A stretch of DNA of 32,361 nucleotides from Rhodospirillales bacterium (GTDB lineage: Bacteria > Pseudomonadota > Alphaproteobacteria > Dongiales > Dongiaceae): NCBI GenBank assembly GCA_009885795.1, contig VFKA01000083.1:1-32361 (forward strand), read 5' to 3'. The translations under genes were made by a program, and so were the position numbers. Under the pieces are notes generated by a model that worked only from the letters and a program-made list of their open reading frames with translations, searched no databases and was not told the origin of the DNA. Shown here in pieces: positions 18,152 through 26,196 of the stretch; position 1 is the stretch's first letter, and every line of letters starts with the position of its first letter.

Positions 18152-19192
18152 ATGGCCAGGAAACCGAACCGCGCCGGCGCGCTCGACCCATCGAAGGTCA
18201 CGACCGCGATCGATCTCGACCGGCAAGGCAAGCAGCAGGGCTATCTGACAATTCCCCATTCGCGCGACGATTCCGCCTGGGGCGCGGTGGAGCTGCCGAT
18301 CACCGTCGTCGCCAATGGGCGCGGCCCCACCATCCTCTTCACCGCCGGCAATCACGGCGACGAATACGAAGGCCAGATCGCCCTCATGAAGCTCGCCCGC
18401 GCCTTGAAGCCGGCGCGGGTGCGGGGACGGGTCGTCATCCTGCCGCATCTCAACCTGCCGGCGGTGCGCGCGGGAAGGCGGCTTTCGCCCATCGACGGGC
18501 GCAACATGAACCGCGTCTTTCCGGGGCGTCGCGACGGCTCTATCACCGAGGTGATCGCGCACTACGTCCATACGCGCCTCATCCGCATCGCCGACGCGGT
18601 GGTGGACATCCATTCCGGCGGCCGCACCCTCGACATCGTGCCGAGCGCGGTCGCGCATTTCCTCGACGACCCCGCGCTCATGCGCCGCACCCTGGACGCG
18701 ATGCTGGCCTTCGGCGCGCCCGTCGGCATGCTGCTGCGCGAACTCGATGCCGAAGGCATGCTGGATACCGCGGTCGAATCGCTCGGCAAGGTGCTGGTCT
18801 CGACCGAGCTCGGCGGCGCCGGCTTTGCTACCGCGCGCAACGTCGCCATCGCCGACCGGGGCGTGCGCAACATCCTCGCGCATTTCGGTGTTACGCGCGA
18901 TCGGGTAGCGCCGGCGCCGACGCGGCTTCTGCACACGCCCGATGCGCGCTCCTTCATCATCGCCGACGATTCCGGCATGATGGAGCCGCTCGTCGATCTG
19001 GGAGCGGAGGTGAAGGAAGGCGCCGCGATCGCCCGCGTGCACCATTTCGATCATGTCGGCCGCGCGCCGGCGGTCTACCGCGCCAGGCGCGCCGGCTTCG
19101 TCTGGCAGCGCCATGCGCTCGGGCTCATCCAGAAGGGCGACTGCCTCATGGTGATCGCCGCCGATTACCGGCCGGTCAAGGTGTCGGAATAA
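18152..19192 (+). CDS. doeB: N-alpha-acetyl-L-2,4-diaminobutyrate deacetylase DoeB
   Basis: A 346-residue zinc enzyme of the succinylglutamate desuccinylase/aspartoacylase family. Zinc ligands are H68 and E71 in AGNHGDEYEG and H154 in DIHSGGRTLD. The segment IPHSRDDSAWGAVELPIT (34-51) and SPIDGRNMNRVFPGR (112-126) are typical of DoeB (EutE), which removes the acetyl group from the DoeA product to give 2,4-diaminobutyrate. GGAGG at 18139-18143 is a strong ribosome binding site for the ATG at 18152. Together with doeA this covers the first two steps of ectoine breakdown. Confidence 0.92.
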   Translation: MARKPNRAGALDPSKVTTAIDLDRQGKQQGYLTIPHSRDDSAWGAVELPITVVANGRGPTILFTAGNHGDEYEGQIALMKLARALKPARVRGRVVILPHLNLPAVRAGRRLSPIDGRNMNRVFPGRRDGSITEVIAHYVHTRLIRIADAVVDIHSGGRTLDIVPSAVAHFLDDPALMRRTLDAMLAFGAPVGMLLRELDAEGMLDTAVESLGKVLVSTELGGAGFATARNVAIADRGVRNILAHFGVTRDRVAPAPTRLLHTPDARSFIIADDSGMMEPLVDLGAEVKEGAAIARVHHFDHVGRAPAVYRARRAGFVWQRHALGLIQKGDCLMVIAADYRPVKVSE

Positions 19193-19667
19193 GCGGCGGT
19201 ACGATCTTTCCCCGATTTGGAATCGGGGGGACGACCTCGCCTTCCAGCGGCGGCACGGTCTCGCCGCCCGTACCCGGCGCCGGCATGAAACTCCCTGCGC
19301 CGCGCTTGACCCGCCGTGCCCGCGCCTTGCCCCAGGGTCCGTCGCTGCGCACCTCAACGACGCCGTGGAAGGTGGCCGTCGTCGCGGCGGCGATGACCCG
19401 GCCCCCGGCGATGAGTTGCGCCGTCAGGCGGCCGACGACGTCCTCCTTGCGCACCCGGCATTCGACCGCTTCGGCGTCGATGTCGTACCGGCGCGGCGCC
19501 AGTCCCGACAGCTTGTAGGTTCCCGCGTCGGGGCCGCCCACCGCCTCGCATGTGGCGGAGAATTTCACCGCCGGCGTGCCGCCGATCTCCAGCCGGAACT
19601 TGGCCCAGGCCGGCTGCGACATGGATGCGATCAGCGCGCAAAGAATGGCGAGACGGGCGATACCCAT
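19176..19667 (-). CDS. Secreted hypothetical protein with proline-rich tail
   Basis: A 163-residue protein starting with a Sec signal peptide (MGIARLAILCALIASMSQPAWA, likely cut after residue 22). The mature part has two cysteines (C40, C70), several beta-strand-like segments, and a C-terminal tail with three VPP(L/I) motifs (VPPLEGE, VPPIPNRG, VPPLIP), which looks unstructured. I do not recognise the family. The start at 19667 is used because it gives an exact signal peptide; longer upstream frames do not. Its 3' end overlaps doeB by 17 bases on the opposite strand. Confidence 0.7.
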   Translation of the reverse strand: MGIARLAILCALIASMSQPAWAKFRLEIGGTPAVKFSATCEAVGGPDAGTYKLSGLAPRRYDIDAEAVECRVRKEDVVGRLTAQLIAGGRVIAAATTATFHGVVEVRSDGPWGKARARRVKRGAGSFMPAPGTGGETVPPLEGEVVPPIPNRGKIVPPLIPTP

Positions 19668-19717
19668 GGCCGATATGTTTGCTACTGTCGTGCCAGAAAA
19701 TACACCGGATAAAGCCC

Positions 19718-21313
19718 ATGCGGCCCGCCAATTTCGATTCCCTGACACCCTTGTCCCTGCTGGCGCGCACGGCCGCCGTATTTCCCGGCCGCGTCGCCGT
19801 CGTTCATGGCGACCGGCGCCTGACCTATCGCGAATTCGAGGACCTCGTGCACCGCATGGCCTCGGCCTTGAAGGCGAGCGGCCTCGAACCCGGCGAGACG
19901 GTGAGCTTCCTCTCCCCCAACACGCCGGCCCTGCTGGCCGCGCATTTCGCCGTGCCGCTGGCGGGCGGCGTACTCGGCGCCATCAATTTTCGCCTCAACC
20001 CGCAAGAGATCGCCTATATCCTCGACCATTCCGAAGCCGCGTTCCTGTTCGTGGACCGCGAGCTCAACGGCCTCGTTCAGCCGATCGCCGCGTCGCTCAA
20101 ATCGTTGCGCAAGATCGTCGTCATCGATGACGGCATTCCCGGACCCGATCTTGCCGCCACCTCTTACGAGGATTTCCTCGCCCGCGCGCGCGAGACTCGC
20201 GTTGGTTTCACTCTCGACGACGACCTCGCGACCTACAGCATCAACTACACCAGCGGCACCACCGGGCGCCCCAAGGGCGTCCTCTACACCCACCGCGGCG
20301 CCCATATCCACGCGCTGGGCGAGGTGATGGAGATGGGACTAGGGCCGGCAAGCGTCTATCTCTGGACGCTCCCCATGTTCCACTGCAACGGCTGGGGCTT
20401 CACCTGGGCGGTGACGGCGGCGGGCGGCACGCATGTCTGCCTGCGCAAGGTGGATCCGCCGCTGGTCTTCGATCTCATCGAGCGCGAAGGGGTGACGCAT
20501 CTCTGCGGCGCCCCCACAATCCTCATCATGCTGGCCAATCACGAGGCGACGCGCGAGCGCCGATTCCCGCGGCCCGTGCTCATCGTCACCGCCGGCGCGC
20601 CGCCCTCGCCCCGGATCATCGAGACCATGGAAGAGAAGGGTGCCCGCATCGCCCACGTCTATGGCCTCACCGAAACCTATGGCCCGCATACGGTGTGCGC
20701 CTGGGACCCGGCCTGGGACTCGCTCGAACCCGCCGAGCGCGCCCGGCTGCGCGCGCGCCAGGGCGTGCCATATGCGCCCTTCGGCGAGGCGCGCGTCGTC
20801 GATGACAACATGGCGGACGTGAAGCGCGACGGCGCCACGCTGGGCGAGGTCATCATGCGCGGCAACAACATCATGAAGGGCTATTTCAAGGATCCGGCCG
20901 CCACCGAATCGGCGTTCAAGGGCGGCTGGTTCCATTCGGGCGATCTCGGCGTGATGCACAAGGACGGCTATATCGAGCTGCGCGACCGCAAGAAGGACAT
21001 CATCATATCGGGCGGCGAGAACATCTCCTCGATCGAGGTCGAGAACGCGCTCTACCAGCATCCCGCCGTGCTGGAGGCGGCCGTCATCGGCGAGCCGCAC
21101 GAAATCTGGGGCGAGGTGCCGGTTGCCTATGTCGATTTGCGGCCGGGCGCGGTAGCGAGCGAATCAGAACTCATCGCCTTCTGCCGCGAGCGCATCGCCC
21201 ATTTCAAGGCCCCGAAGCACGTCCGCTTCGGGCCGCTGCCCAAGACCGCCACCGGCAAGATCAAGAAATTCGAGCTGCGGAAGAGGGCCGAACTCGGCCT
21301 GACCAATCAATGA
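19718..21313 (+). CDS. Acyl-CoA synthetase (AMP-forming, FadD-like)
   Basis: A 531-residue adenylate-forming enzyme that activates a carboxylic acid with ATP and CoA. The phosphate loop YTSGTTGRPKG is at 177-187, YGLTETYGPH forms the adenine motif, and HSGDLGVMHKDGYIELRDRKKDIIISGGENISS gives the hinge and C-terminal domain. The catalytic Lys is in KTATGKIKK (K514). The start at 19718 gives the usual family N terminus (TPLSLLARTAAVFPGRVAVVHG). Close relatives act on short-, medium- or long-chain acids. A methylmercaptopropionate role (DmdB) was considered because of the DddP-like gene, but the N terminus does not look like DmdB. Substrate is open. Confidence 0.92.
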   Translation: MRPANFDSLTPLSLLARTAAVFPGRVAVVHGDRRLTYREFEDLVHRMASALKASGLEPGETVSFLSPNTPALLAAHFAVPLAGGVLGAINFRLNPQEIAYILDHSEAAFLFVDRELNGLVQPIAASLKSLRKIVVIDDGIPGPDLAATSYEDFLARARETRVGFTLDDDLATYSINYTSGTTGRPKGVLYTHRGAHIHALGEVMEMGLGPASVYLWTLPMFHCNGWGFTWAVTAAGGTHVCLRKVDPPLVFDLIEREGVTHLCGAPTILIMLANHEATRERRFPRPVLIVTAGAPPSPRIIETMEEKGARIAHVYGLTETYGPHTVCAWDPAWDSLEPAERARLRARQGVPYAPFGEARVVDDNMADVKRDGATLGEVIMRGNNIMKGYFKDPAATESAFKGGWFHSGDLGVMHKDGYIELRDRKKDIIISGGENISSIEVENALYQHPAVLEAAVIGEPHEIWGEVPVAYVDLRPGAVASESELIAFCRERIAHFKAPKHVRFGPLPKTATGKIKKFELRKRAELGLTNQ

Positions 21314-21387
21314 CACTTGCCGACCGTTAACTTTACCCGACATCCTTGGCGTGCGATGAACGCCGACAGCCCTTCGGACATCATGAC

Positions 21388-22995
21388 GTGAAATCGACGC
21401 AGCGCCGATTGCTCGCCTTTTCCTTCGCCAACGCCGACGTGCTGCTGGAAGCCGACGGGCGCCGGCGCATCTGCTATGCCAGCGGCGCCACAAGGAACCT
21501 GCTTGGCGCCCGTGCCGAGGATCTGCTGGGCCGCCCGCTGCTCGACCTCTTCGCCGAGGGCGAGCGCGGCCTGGTACTCGGACTCCTGGCCGGCCTCGGT
21601 CCCGAAGCGCGGCTGCCGGCCGTGGCCGTGCGCTTGGGCTCGGTCAACGGCGCCCAAGAGATGGGCGCCCTTCTCGGCGGCTACCGCATGGAGGCGGACG
21701 ATCCGCATCTTTATTTCACCCTGTCGCGAGCCAGATTGTCGGCGGGCGAGCGCGCGCTGGCGCGGGGCCGCGACGCCGAGACCGGCCTTCTCGGCCGCGA
21801 CGATTTCGCCCGCGAGGTCGGGAAGCTTCTGCGCGCGGCGCAAGAGTCCGGCGAGGATTCGCGCCTGGCGCTCATCCATATGCGCGACGATGCCGAGTTC
21901 CGCGAGCGCCTTGGGATCGAGGGGCGCCAGCGCTGGTTCGCCGAATTGGGCGTCGCCTTGCGCGCCACCGCCGGCGACCGTCGCACCGCCGGCCGGCTGG
22001 CCGCCGACCGCTACGGCGTCCTGCTTTCATCCGGCGTCGATCATCGCCTGATCGGAACGCAATTGCGCGCCATGGCGCGCGTACTCGATCCGGGGGCCAA
22101 GGGCGCGGATGTCGAGGAATCCGTGATCGAAGTTCCGCGGCGCGCGCTGGCCGCCGATGAAGCCGCGCGCGTTCTCGCCTACGCCATCCACCGTTTCGCC
22201 GAAGCCGATACCCGCCCCTTCACCATCGCCTCGCTCGCCGATGGCGTGCGCGAGTTGGCTTCCGACACGGTGGCCGAGACCATCCGCCTCAAGGACACGG
22301 TGGCAAGCCGGGGCGTGGCCGTGCTGTTGCAGCCGATCGTGGCGATGGGCTCGCGCCGGCTCCATCATTTCGAGGCCCTGGCGCGCTTCGCCGGCGGCGA
22401 GTCGCCGGCCCGCGCCATCGGCCTGGCCGAGCGGGTTGGGTTCATCCATGACGTCGATCTCCTGGTCTGCCAGAAGGTCGTCGATCTGATGCTGGCGGCG
22501 GAAGGGCCGACCCGGCCGCGGATCGCGGTCAACTTTTCGGCGGCCTCGCTCGCCAGCGCCTCCTTCGTCGGCGCCTTCCGCGAATTGCTGGCGCCCCATG
22601 CCAACTTGCGGCCCTATCTGCTGATCGAGATCACGGAATCCTCGACCATCGAGGATTTGGAAAGCGCCGAGAACGTGCTGGCGACCTTGCGGCGCGACGG
22701 CCATGCCTTGTGCCTCGACGATTTCGGCGCCGGCGCCGCGTCGTTCCAATACATCCAGGCGCTCACCGTCGATTACGTGAAGATCGACGGCGCCTATGTG
22801 CGCCGCGTGCTGTCGAACCCCCGCGACCAGGCGATCTTGAAGGCCATGGTGCAGCTCTGCGGCGAACTTGGCATCGGCACCATCGCCGAAATGGTCGAGA
22901 CCGACGCCCATGAGAGCAAGCTCCTCTCGCTCGGCGTCCAATACGGCCAGGGCTACCTCTTCGGCCGCCCCATGGCCGACACGCTCTTCCGATAA
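21388..22995 (+). CDS. PAS / degenerate GGDEF / EAL domain protein (c-di-GMP phosphodiesterase candidate)
   Basis: A 535-residue cytoplasmic signalling protein. A PAS-like sensor lies at about 10-115. The middle domain (about 125-235) has the shape of GGDEF, but its signature reads AADRYGVLL, so it should not make c-di-GMP. The EAL domain (about 300-535) keeps the motif residues: FEALARF (E329), NFSAASL (N382), EITES (E414), DDFGAG (D444, D445), VKID (K465), AEMVET (E501, E504) and GQGYLFGRP (Q521). It is therefore predicted to break down c-di-GMP. The start is probably GTG at 21388; a TTG at 21346 is an alternative, and neither has a strong ribosome binding site. Confidence 0.85.
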   Translation: MKSTQRRLLAFSFANADVLLEADGRRRICYASGATRNLLGARAEDLLGRPLLDLFAEGERGLVLGLLAGLGPEARLPAVAVRLGSVNGAQEMGALLGGYRMEADDPHLYFTLSRARLSAGERALARGRDAETGLLGRDDFAREVGKLLRAAQESGEDSRLALIHMRDDAEFRERLGIEGRQRWFAELGVALRATAGDRRTAGRLAADRYGVLLSSGVDHRLIGTQLRAMARVLDPGAKGADVEESVIEVPRRALAADEAARVLAYAIHRFAEADTRPFTIASLADGVRELASDTVAETIRLKDTVASRGVAVLLQPIVAMGSRRLHHFEALARFAGGESPARAIGLAERVGFIHDVDLLVCQKVVDLMLAAEGPTRPRIAVNFSAASLASASFVGAFRELLAPHANLRPYLLIEITESSTIEDLESAENVLATLRRDGHALCLDDFGAGAASFQYIQALTVDYVKIDGAYVRRVLSNPRDQAILKAMVQLCGELGIGTIAEMVETDAHESKLLSLGVQYGQGYLFGRPMADTLFR

Positions 22996-23400
22996 AAAAG
23001 AAAAAAGGGGTCGGGAGTCGTTTTGCATATACGGAACACTTTCCTGTCGTCCCGGCGAAAGCCGGGACCCATGACGACGACACCTCGGCCGTGAAAGTCC
23101 CGTTGCGCGATTGGGATACTTCATCCTTCGAGACGGCCGCTTCGCGGCCTCCTCAGGATGAGGAATTTCGTCAGGTCCATGGACGGCCTCACCCTGAGGA
23201 GCGCCCGTTAGGGCGCGTCTCGAAGGGCGAGGCCGTCCCATGAAAAAGGTGTCGGGAGTCGTTTTTTCGCGCTATTGGGTACCAGCCGCGCCGACCCGCT
23301 CCCTCTCGCCCTCGGACCCGCGCACGATTGGGGTCACACGATTGGGGTCAGCGATTGGGGTCAGGTCTTGCCTTTTGCCTAAAGGCGAGGCCCGACCCTC
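22996..23400. repeat. Repeat-rich gene-free region
   Basis: No gene is seen. In order: a 23-base repeat AAAAAGG(G/T)GTCGGGAGTCG (23002-23024); a perfect 8-bp hairpin GTCCCGGC-GAAA-GCCGGGAC (23049-23068); a paired REP-like element (23121-23232) like the one after kbl; a second copy of the 23-base repeat (23243-23265, 22 of 23 identical); three copies of CGATTGGGGTCA (23325-23363); and the 24-base run 23357-23380 identical to 6873-6896. This looks like layered insertion of small non-autonomous repeats. Confidence 0.8.
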
Positions 23401-23494
23401 AAACCACTTTTATTAGCGCGTCCATGCCCCGGCTCGCCACCGCGAGAAACTATGTACCGTCACTGGTTTCCCGATGCCGAAAAATCGAGACTAG

Positions 23495-24040
23495 TCATGT
23501 ACTCGTTTCCCGTTCATGTGGTGGGTTGATTGGAATCAAGGCCGTTCGAGCGCGCCTTCGTATCTCAAAGCTTGCGAGGTTCAGCGTGAAAACAATAGCA
23601 AAAGAAATTATGACAATACCAAGTTCAAGAAGGTACCCAGCAAGAGTTAGGCGTTGGAAATCATAGATGGCATAATGTAAAAAGAACAATGTTTGTGCTG
23701 AACCGTGCACAAGCAAGACTCGAGACGCCAAGAACAGCGTAGCGTAGACCAGATGGAAACGGGTTAGGATCCTATTCACCCAGGTCGGGCGAACCGCAGC
23801 AGCGCCAAAGTAGGCAGCCGTCATCGGGACCATTATTAAGAAAATGTAGTAAGGCTGAACGTTCTCAAATTTCATCGCACGAAATATGGCGACGTTAAGG
23901 AAGTCCATCAAAACGAGGCTGAGGATCACCGCGATCGACCATGCGAGAGTAGCAATGGTGTGGTAGACGACAACCCATAGGATCTTGCGTGCGACCCGCC
24001 GTATGGCGGTTATCCCTCCCAGGAAACCACTGTGTGTCAT
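23495..24040 (-). CDS. Hypothetical membrane protein (4 predicted segments)
   Basis: A 181-residue protein with four hydrophobic stretches (about 20-45, 62-84, 92-112 and 133-158) and a basic C terminus (EIRRRARTALIP), consistent with an inner-membrane protein with its tail inside. I do not recognise the family. Codon use is clearly more AT-rich than in neighbouring genes (many aaa, att, tat, ttg), and it lies within a repeat-rich stretch, both signs of recent transfer. The start at 24040 gives a short soluble N terminus; an upstream extension to 24160 is arginine-rich and unlikely. It has no obvious operon partner. Confidence 0.6.
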   Translation of the reverse strand: MTHSGFLGGITAIRRVARKILWVVVYHTIATLAWSIAVILSLVLMDFLNVAIFRAMKFENVQPYYIFLIMVPMTAAYFGAAAVRPTWVNRILTRFHLVYATLFLASRVLLVHGSAQTLFFLHYAIYDFQRLTLAGYLLELGIVIISFAIVFTLNLASFEIRRRARTALIPINPPHERETST

Positions 24041-24245
24041 TCCACGATGACCTCGGAACGACGTTGCCTGCTCGGCTGAAAAGCGTACTGAGCCGAGATA
24101 GTGACGGCAAGGCAGCGTCGGGCCGAGTGTACGGCGACGGAAATCGGTTTGTGTGCACAACGATGTTGTTGAACAGCCGACATAGTCGCTGCCTCTGACA
24201 CCATTCCGACGATCGAGTTAGAGAATTCTGATTCGCGCTGTCTAT

Positions 24246-24558
24246 CTACACTCTCTCCACCACCATCCGCCTGTCGGCGGTGAATTTGACGACGTTCACC
24301 GGCCGGTCGGGGAAGACAATCTGTTTCGTCTCCTTGACCGCCGCGTCCGCGCCGCCGAAGGGCAGGACCCTTGTCCATGAGCCAGACGGAGTCGCCCGAT
24401 TTCCACTCAGGCGCGGCCGGTCCCGCCTGACCATTGCCATTGGGCTGATTGGAAAGTGGTTGCGGCTGGGGCGCGATGTCGGGTGCAACGGTTGGAGCCC
24501 TGCCGCCCAAGTGAACCGGGGTCTTGCCGCCTCCGCCCATACCTGCCGGCTTGGTCAT
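24246..24558 (-). pseudogene. Frameshifted gene remnant, unknown family
   Basis: Reading leftward from an ATG at 24558, one frame encodes MTKPAGMGGGGKTPVHLGG..., a proline/glutamine-rich segment and GDSVWLMDKG. A second frame then continues naturally as PFGGADAAVKETKQIVFPDR and ends with RRMVVERV at a stop at 24246-24248. A single frameshift near 24365-24375 would join them into one protein of about 100 residues. The upstream end may be truncated at cassette B. I cannot name the family. Confidence 0.4.
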
Positions 24559-24640
24559 CGGCGACTCGCCATCTTGTCCCAATCGAAGGCTAGCCTGCGG
24601 ATTCCCCGGCGGCAACCCGGTTTGGCCGGTTCGTGCCGCC

Positions 24641-24756
24641 GGCATGCCAGCCCAGGAACATTTGGAAAGTTGTTGACTTTTCCAATCGTGTTCCTGTAAT
24701 GTTCCTAGTCCCGTTTTGGCGGGACAAGCGTAGTTCTTTGACATCGTGAATAGGCC
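24641..24756 (+). promoter_or_regulatory. Promoter/leader cassette, copy B
   Basis: The second copy of 7815-7932. It has GGCATGCC, -35 TTGACT (24673-24678), a 16-base spacer, -10 TGTAAT (24695-24700), a hairpin with arms GTCCCG/CGGGAC (24708-24713 with 24720-24725) and a boxA-like GTTCTTTGACA (24733-24743) followed by TCGTGAATAGG. Relative to copy A the outer pair of the hairpin changes from A-T to G-C, which keeps the stem. The nearest downstream gene on this strand starts at 25045, almost 300 bases away. Confidence 0.6.
24690..24704 (+). promoter_or_regulatory. Candidate LexA operator GTTC-N7-GTTC
   Basis: GTTC at 24690-24693 and 24701-24704 with seven bases between, covering the -10 of cassette B exactly as in cassette A. 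The seven spacer bases differ at two positions between the copies while both GTTC halves are unchanged. Confidence 0.6.
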
Positions 24757-25044
24757 TACCGAAAACTCCCTTTCGCGGCATCGCGAGGGTGGGAGATATC
24801 CCATCGCCCCGCCCCTCCCACCACCCGACCCGAATTGAACCTCCGATTTTTACCTGGGGGTATACCTCGGTCGGTCCGGACCGAAACCCGACGACCGATA
24901 AGTGGTCCCTGATCGCTTATCGCCGACAGCTATCCAGCCCCGCCCAGCGGCAGTTCCCGCTTGGCATGGGGTCCGGCGCTCGTTTTTCGTTTCCGCCGCT
25001 GGGTGAAGACCCCGCTGGGCGGCGGCCCGACGTAGTATGCCCCC
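24757..25044. other. Gene-free stretch with two stems upstream of the hydrolase
   Basis: No gene is seen. Stems are TCGCG/CGCGA (24773-24777 with 24782-24786) and GGTGGGAG/CTCCCACC (24788-24795 with 24815-24822). The rest is GC-rich upstream sequence of the hydrolase gene with no clear promoter. Confidence 0.4.
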
Positions 25045-26196
25045 ATGCGCCCGTCCAGATCCCGCGCCGGCATCCTTGCCCGCATCGCCGCCATGGCGGC
25101 CGTGCTGGCGGCGGCGCTGGCAGCCTGCCCGGCGCTCGACCTCATGGAAGCGGCCCGCGTGCTCGACGACATCGAGGCAATCGACGCTTCTTCCGCGCTG
25201 AAATCCGGAACGCCGGCGCCTCGGCGCACGCTGCTCTCCTACGAGGTCGAGGGCCGGCCCGGCGCCGGCTATCTCTTCACCCCGGGCGAACCGGTCGGCG
25301 CGCCCCTCGTCCTGGTGCCGGGCCTCTCCCCCGCGGGCATCGACGACCCGAGGCTCCAGGCCCTCGCCCTCACGCTCGCGCGCGCGCGCTTCCTGGTGCT
25401 GGTGCCCGATGTCTCCGGCGGGCGCACGCTCCAAATCGGCTCTGCCGATGCCCGCGCCATCGGCGACGCCGCGATCCATCTCGGCCGCCTCGCCGAACCG
25501 ATTGGCTTTCCCGGCGTCGGGCTCGCCGCCATCTCCTATGCCGTCGGGCCGGCGATGCTGGCGGCGCTCCTGCCCGACGTGGCCCCGCGCATGCGCTTCA
25601 TCGTCGGCATCGGCGGCTATTACGATTCGGTGGCGATGATCCGGTTCATGGTCACCGGCGCCTATCGCGAGGGCGATGGCGGTCCCTGGCGCCACCGCGA
25701 GCCGCTGCCCTACAGCCGATGGGTATTCCTTCTCTCGAACGCCGACCGGGTCGAGAACCCGGCCGACCGCGCGCGGCTCCGCGCGATGGCGAACCGGCGT
25801 CTCGCCGATCCGTCCGCGGCCATCGATGACCTTGTCCAGGCGCTGGGGTCCGAGGGCCGCGCCGTCCACGAACTCCTGACCGGCCGCGATCCCGACCAAG
25901 TGGAAGCGCTGATCGCCCTCCTGCCTCGGGACGTCCAGGCCGAGATCGCCGCCCTGACGTTGAAGGGGCGCGACTTCGCCGGCCTTGGCGCCCGTGTCAT
26001 TCTCATCCATGGCCGCGAGGACGACATGATCCCCTATACCGAGAGCGAGGCGCTGGCGCGCGCCATTCCGGGCGCCGAGCTTTTCATCGTCGATGGCTTC
26101 TCGCATGTGGACCGCCGCGAGATCGGCCTCGCCGGCCAGTGGACGCTGATGCGCGCGATGCGATCCTTCCTCGGCGTGCGCCGGCCCGCGCCATGA
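25045..26196 (+). CDS. Alpha/beta-hydrolase, putative lipoprotein
   Basis: A 383-residue protein. The N terminus is basic, then hydrophobic, and ends in LAAC (C28), a lipobox-like site that suggests a lipid-anchored periplasmic protein. The body looks like an alpha/beta-hydrolase: strand LVLVPGLSP (88-96), a nucleophile elbow GLAAISYAVG with S164 (atypical, not a strict GxSxG), the acid in HGREDDMIP and the histidine in GFSHVDRRE near the C terminus. The substrate is unknown. Its stop overlaps the start of the pseudouridine synthase gene (ATGA), so the two are coupled. Confidence 0.75.
   Translation: MRPSRSRAGILARIAAMAAVLAAALAACPALDLMEAARVLDDIEAIDASSALKSGTPAPRRTLLSYEVEGRPGAGYLFTPGEPVGAPLVLVPGLSPAGIDDPRLQALALTLARARFLVLVPDVSGGRTLQIGSADARAIGDAAIHLGRLAEPIGFPGVGLAAISYAVGPAMLAALLPDVAPRMRFIVGIGGYYDSVAMIRFMVTGAYREGDGGPWRHREPLPYSRWVFLLSNADRVENPADRARLRAMANRRLADPSAAIDDLVQALGSEGRAVHELLTGRDPDQVEALIALLPRDVQAEIAALTLKGRDFAGLGARVILIHGREDDMIPYTESEALARAIPGAELFIVDGFSHVDRREIGLAGQWTLMRAMRSFLGVRRPAP

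Noticed and set aside
19718-21313. Assignment of the acyl-CoA synthetase as DmdB of the DMSP demethylation pathway
   Set aside because: The motifs are those of the general acyl-CoA synthetase family and the N terminus does not resemble DmdB as I remember it; no dmdC or dmdD is present.
24559-24804. Longer upstream extension of the remnant at 24246-24558
   Set aside because: It runs antisense through the promoter cassette and its palindromes, so it is unlikely to be coding.
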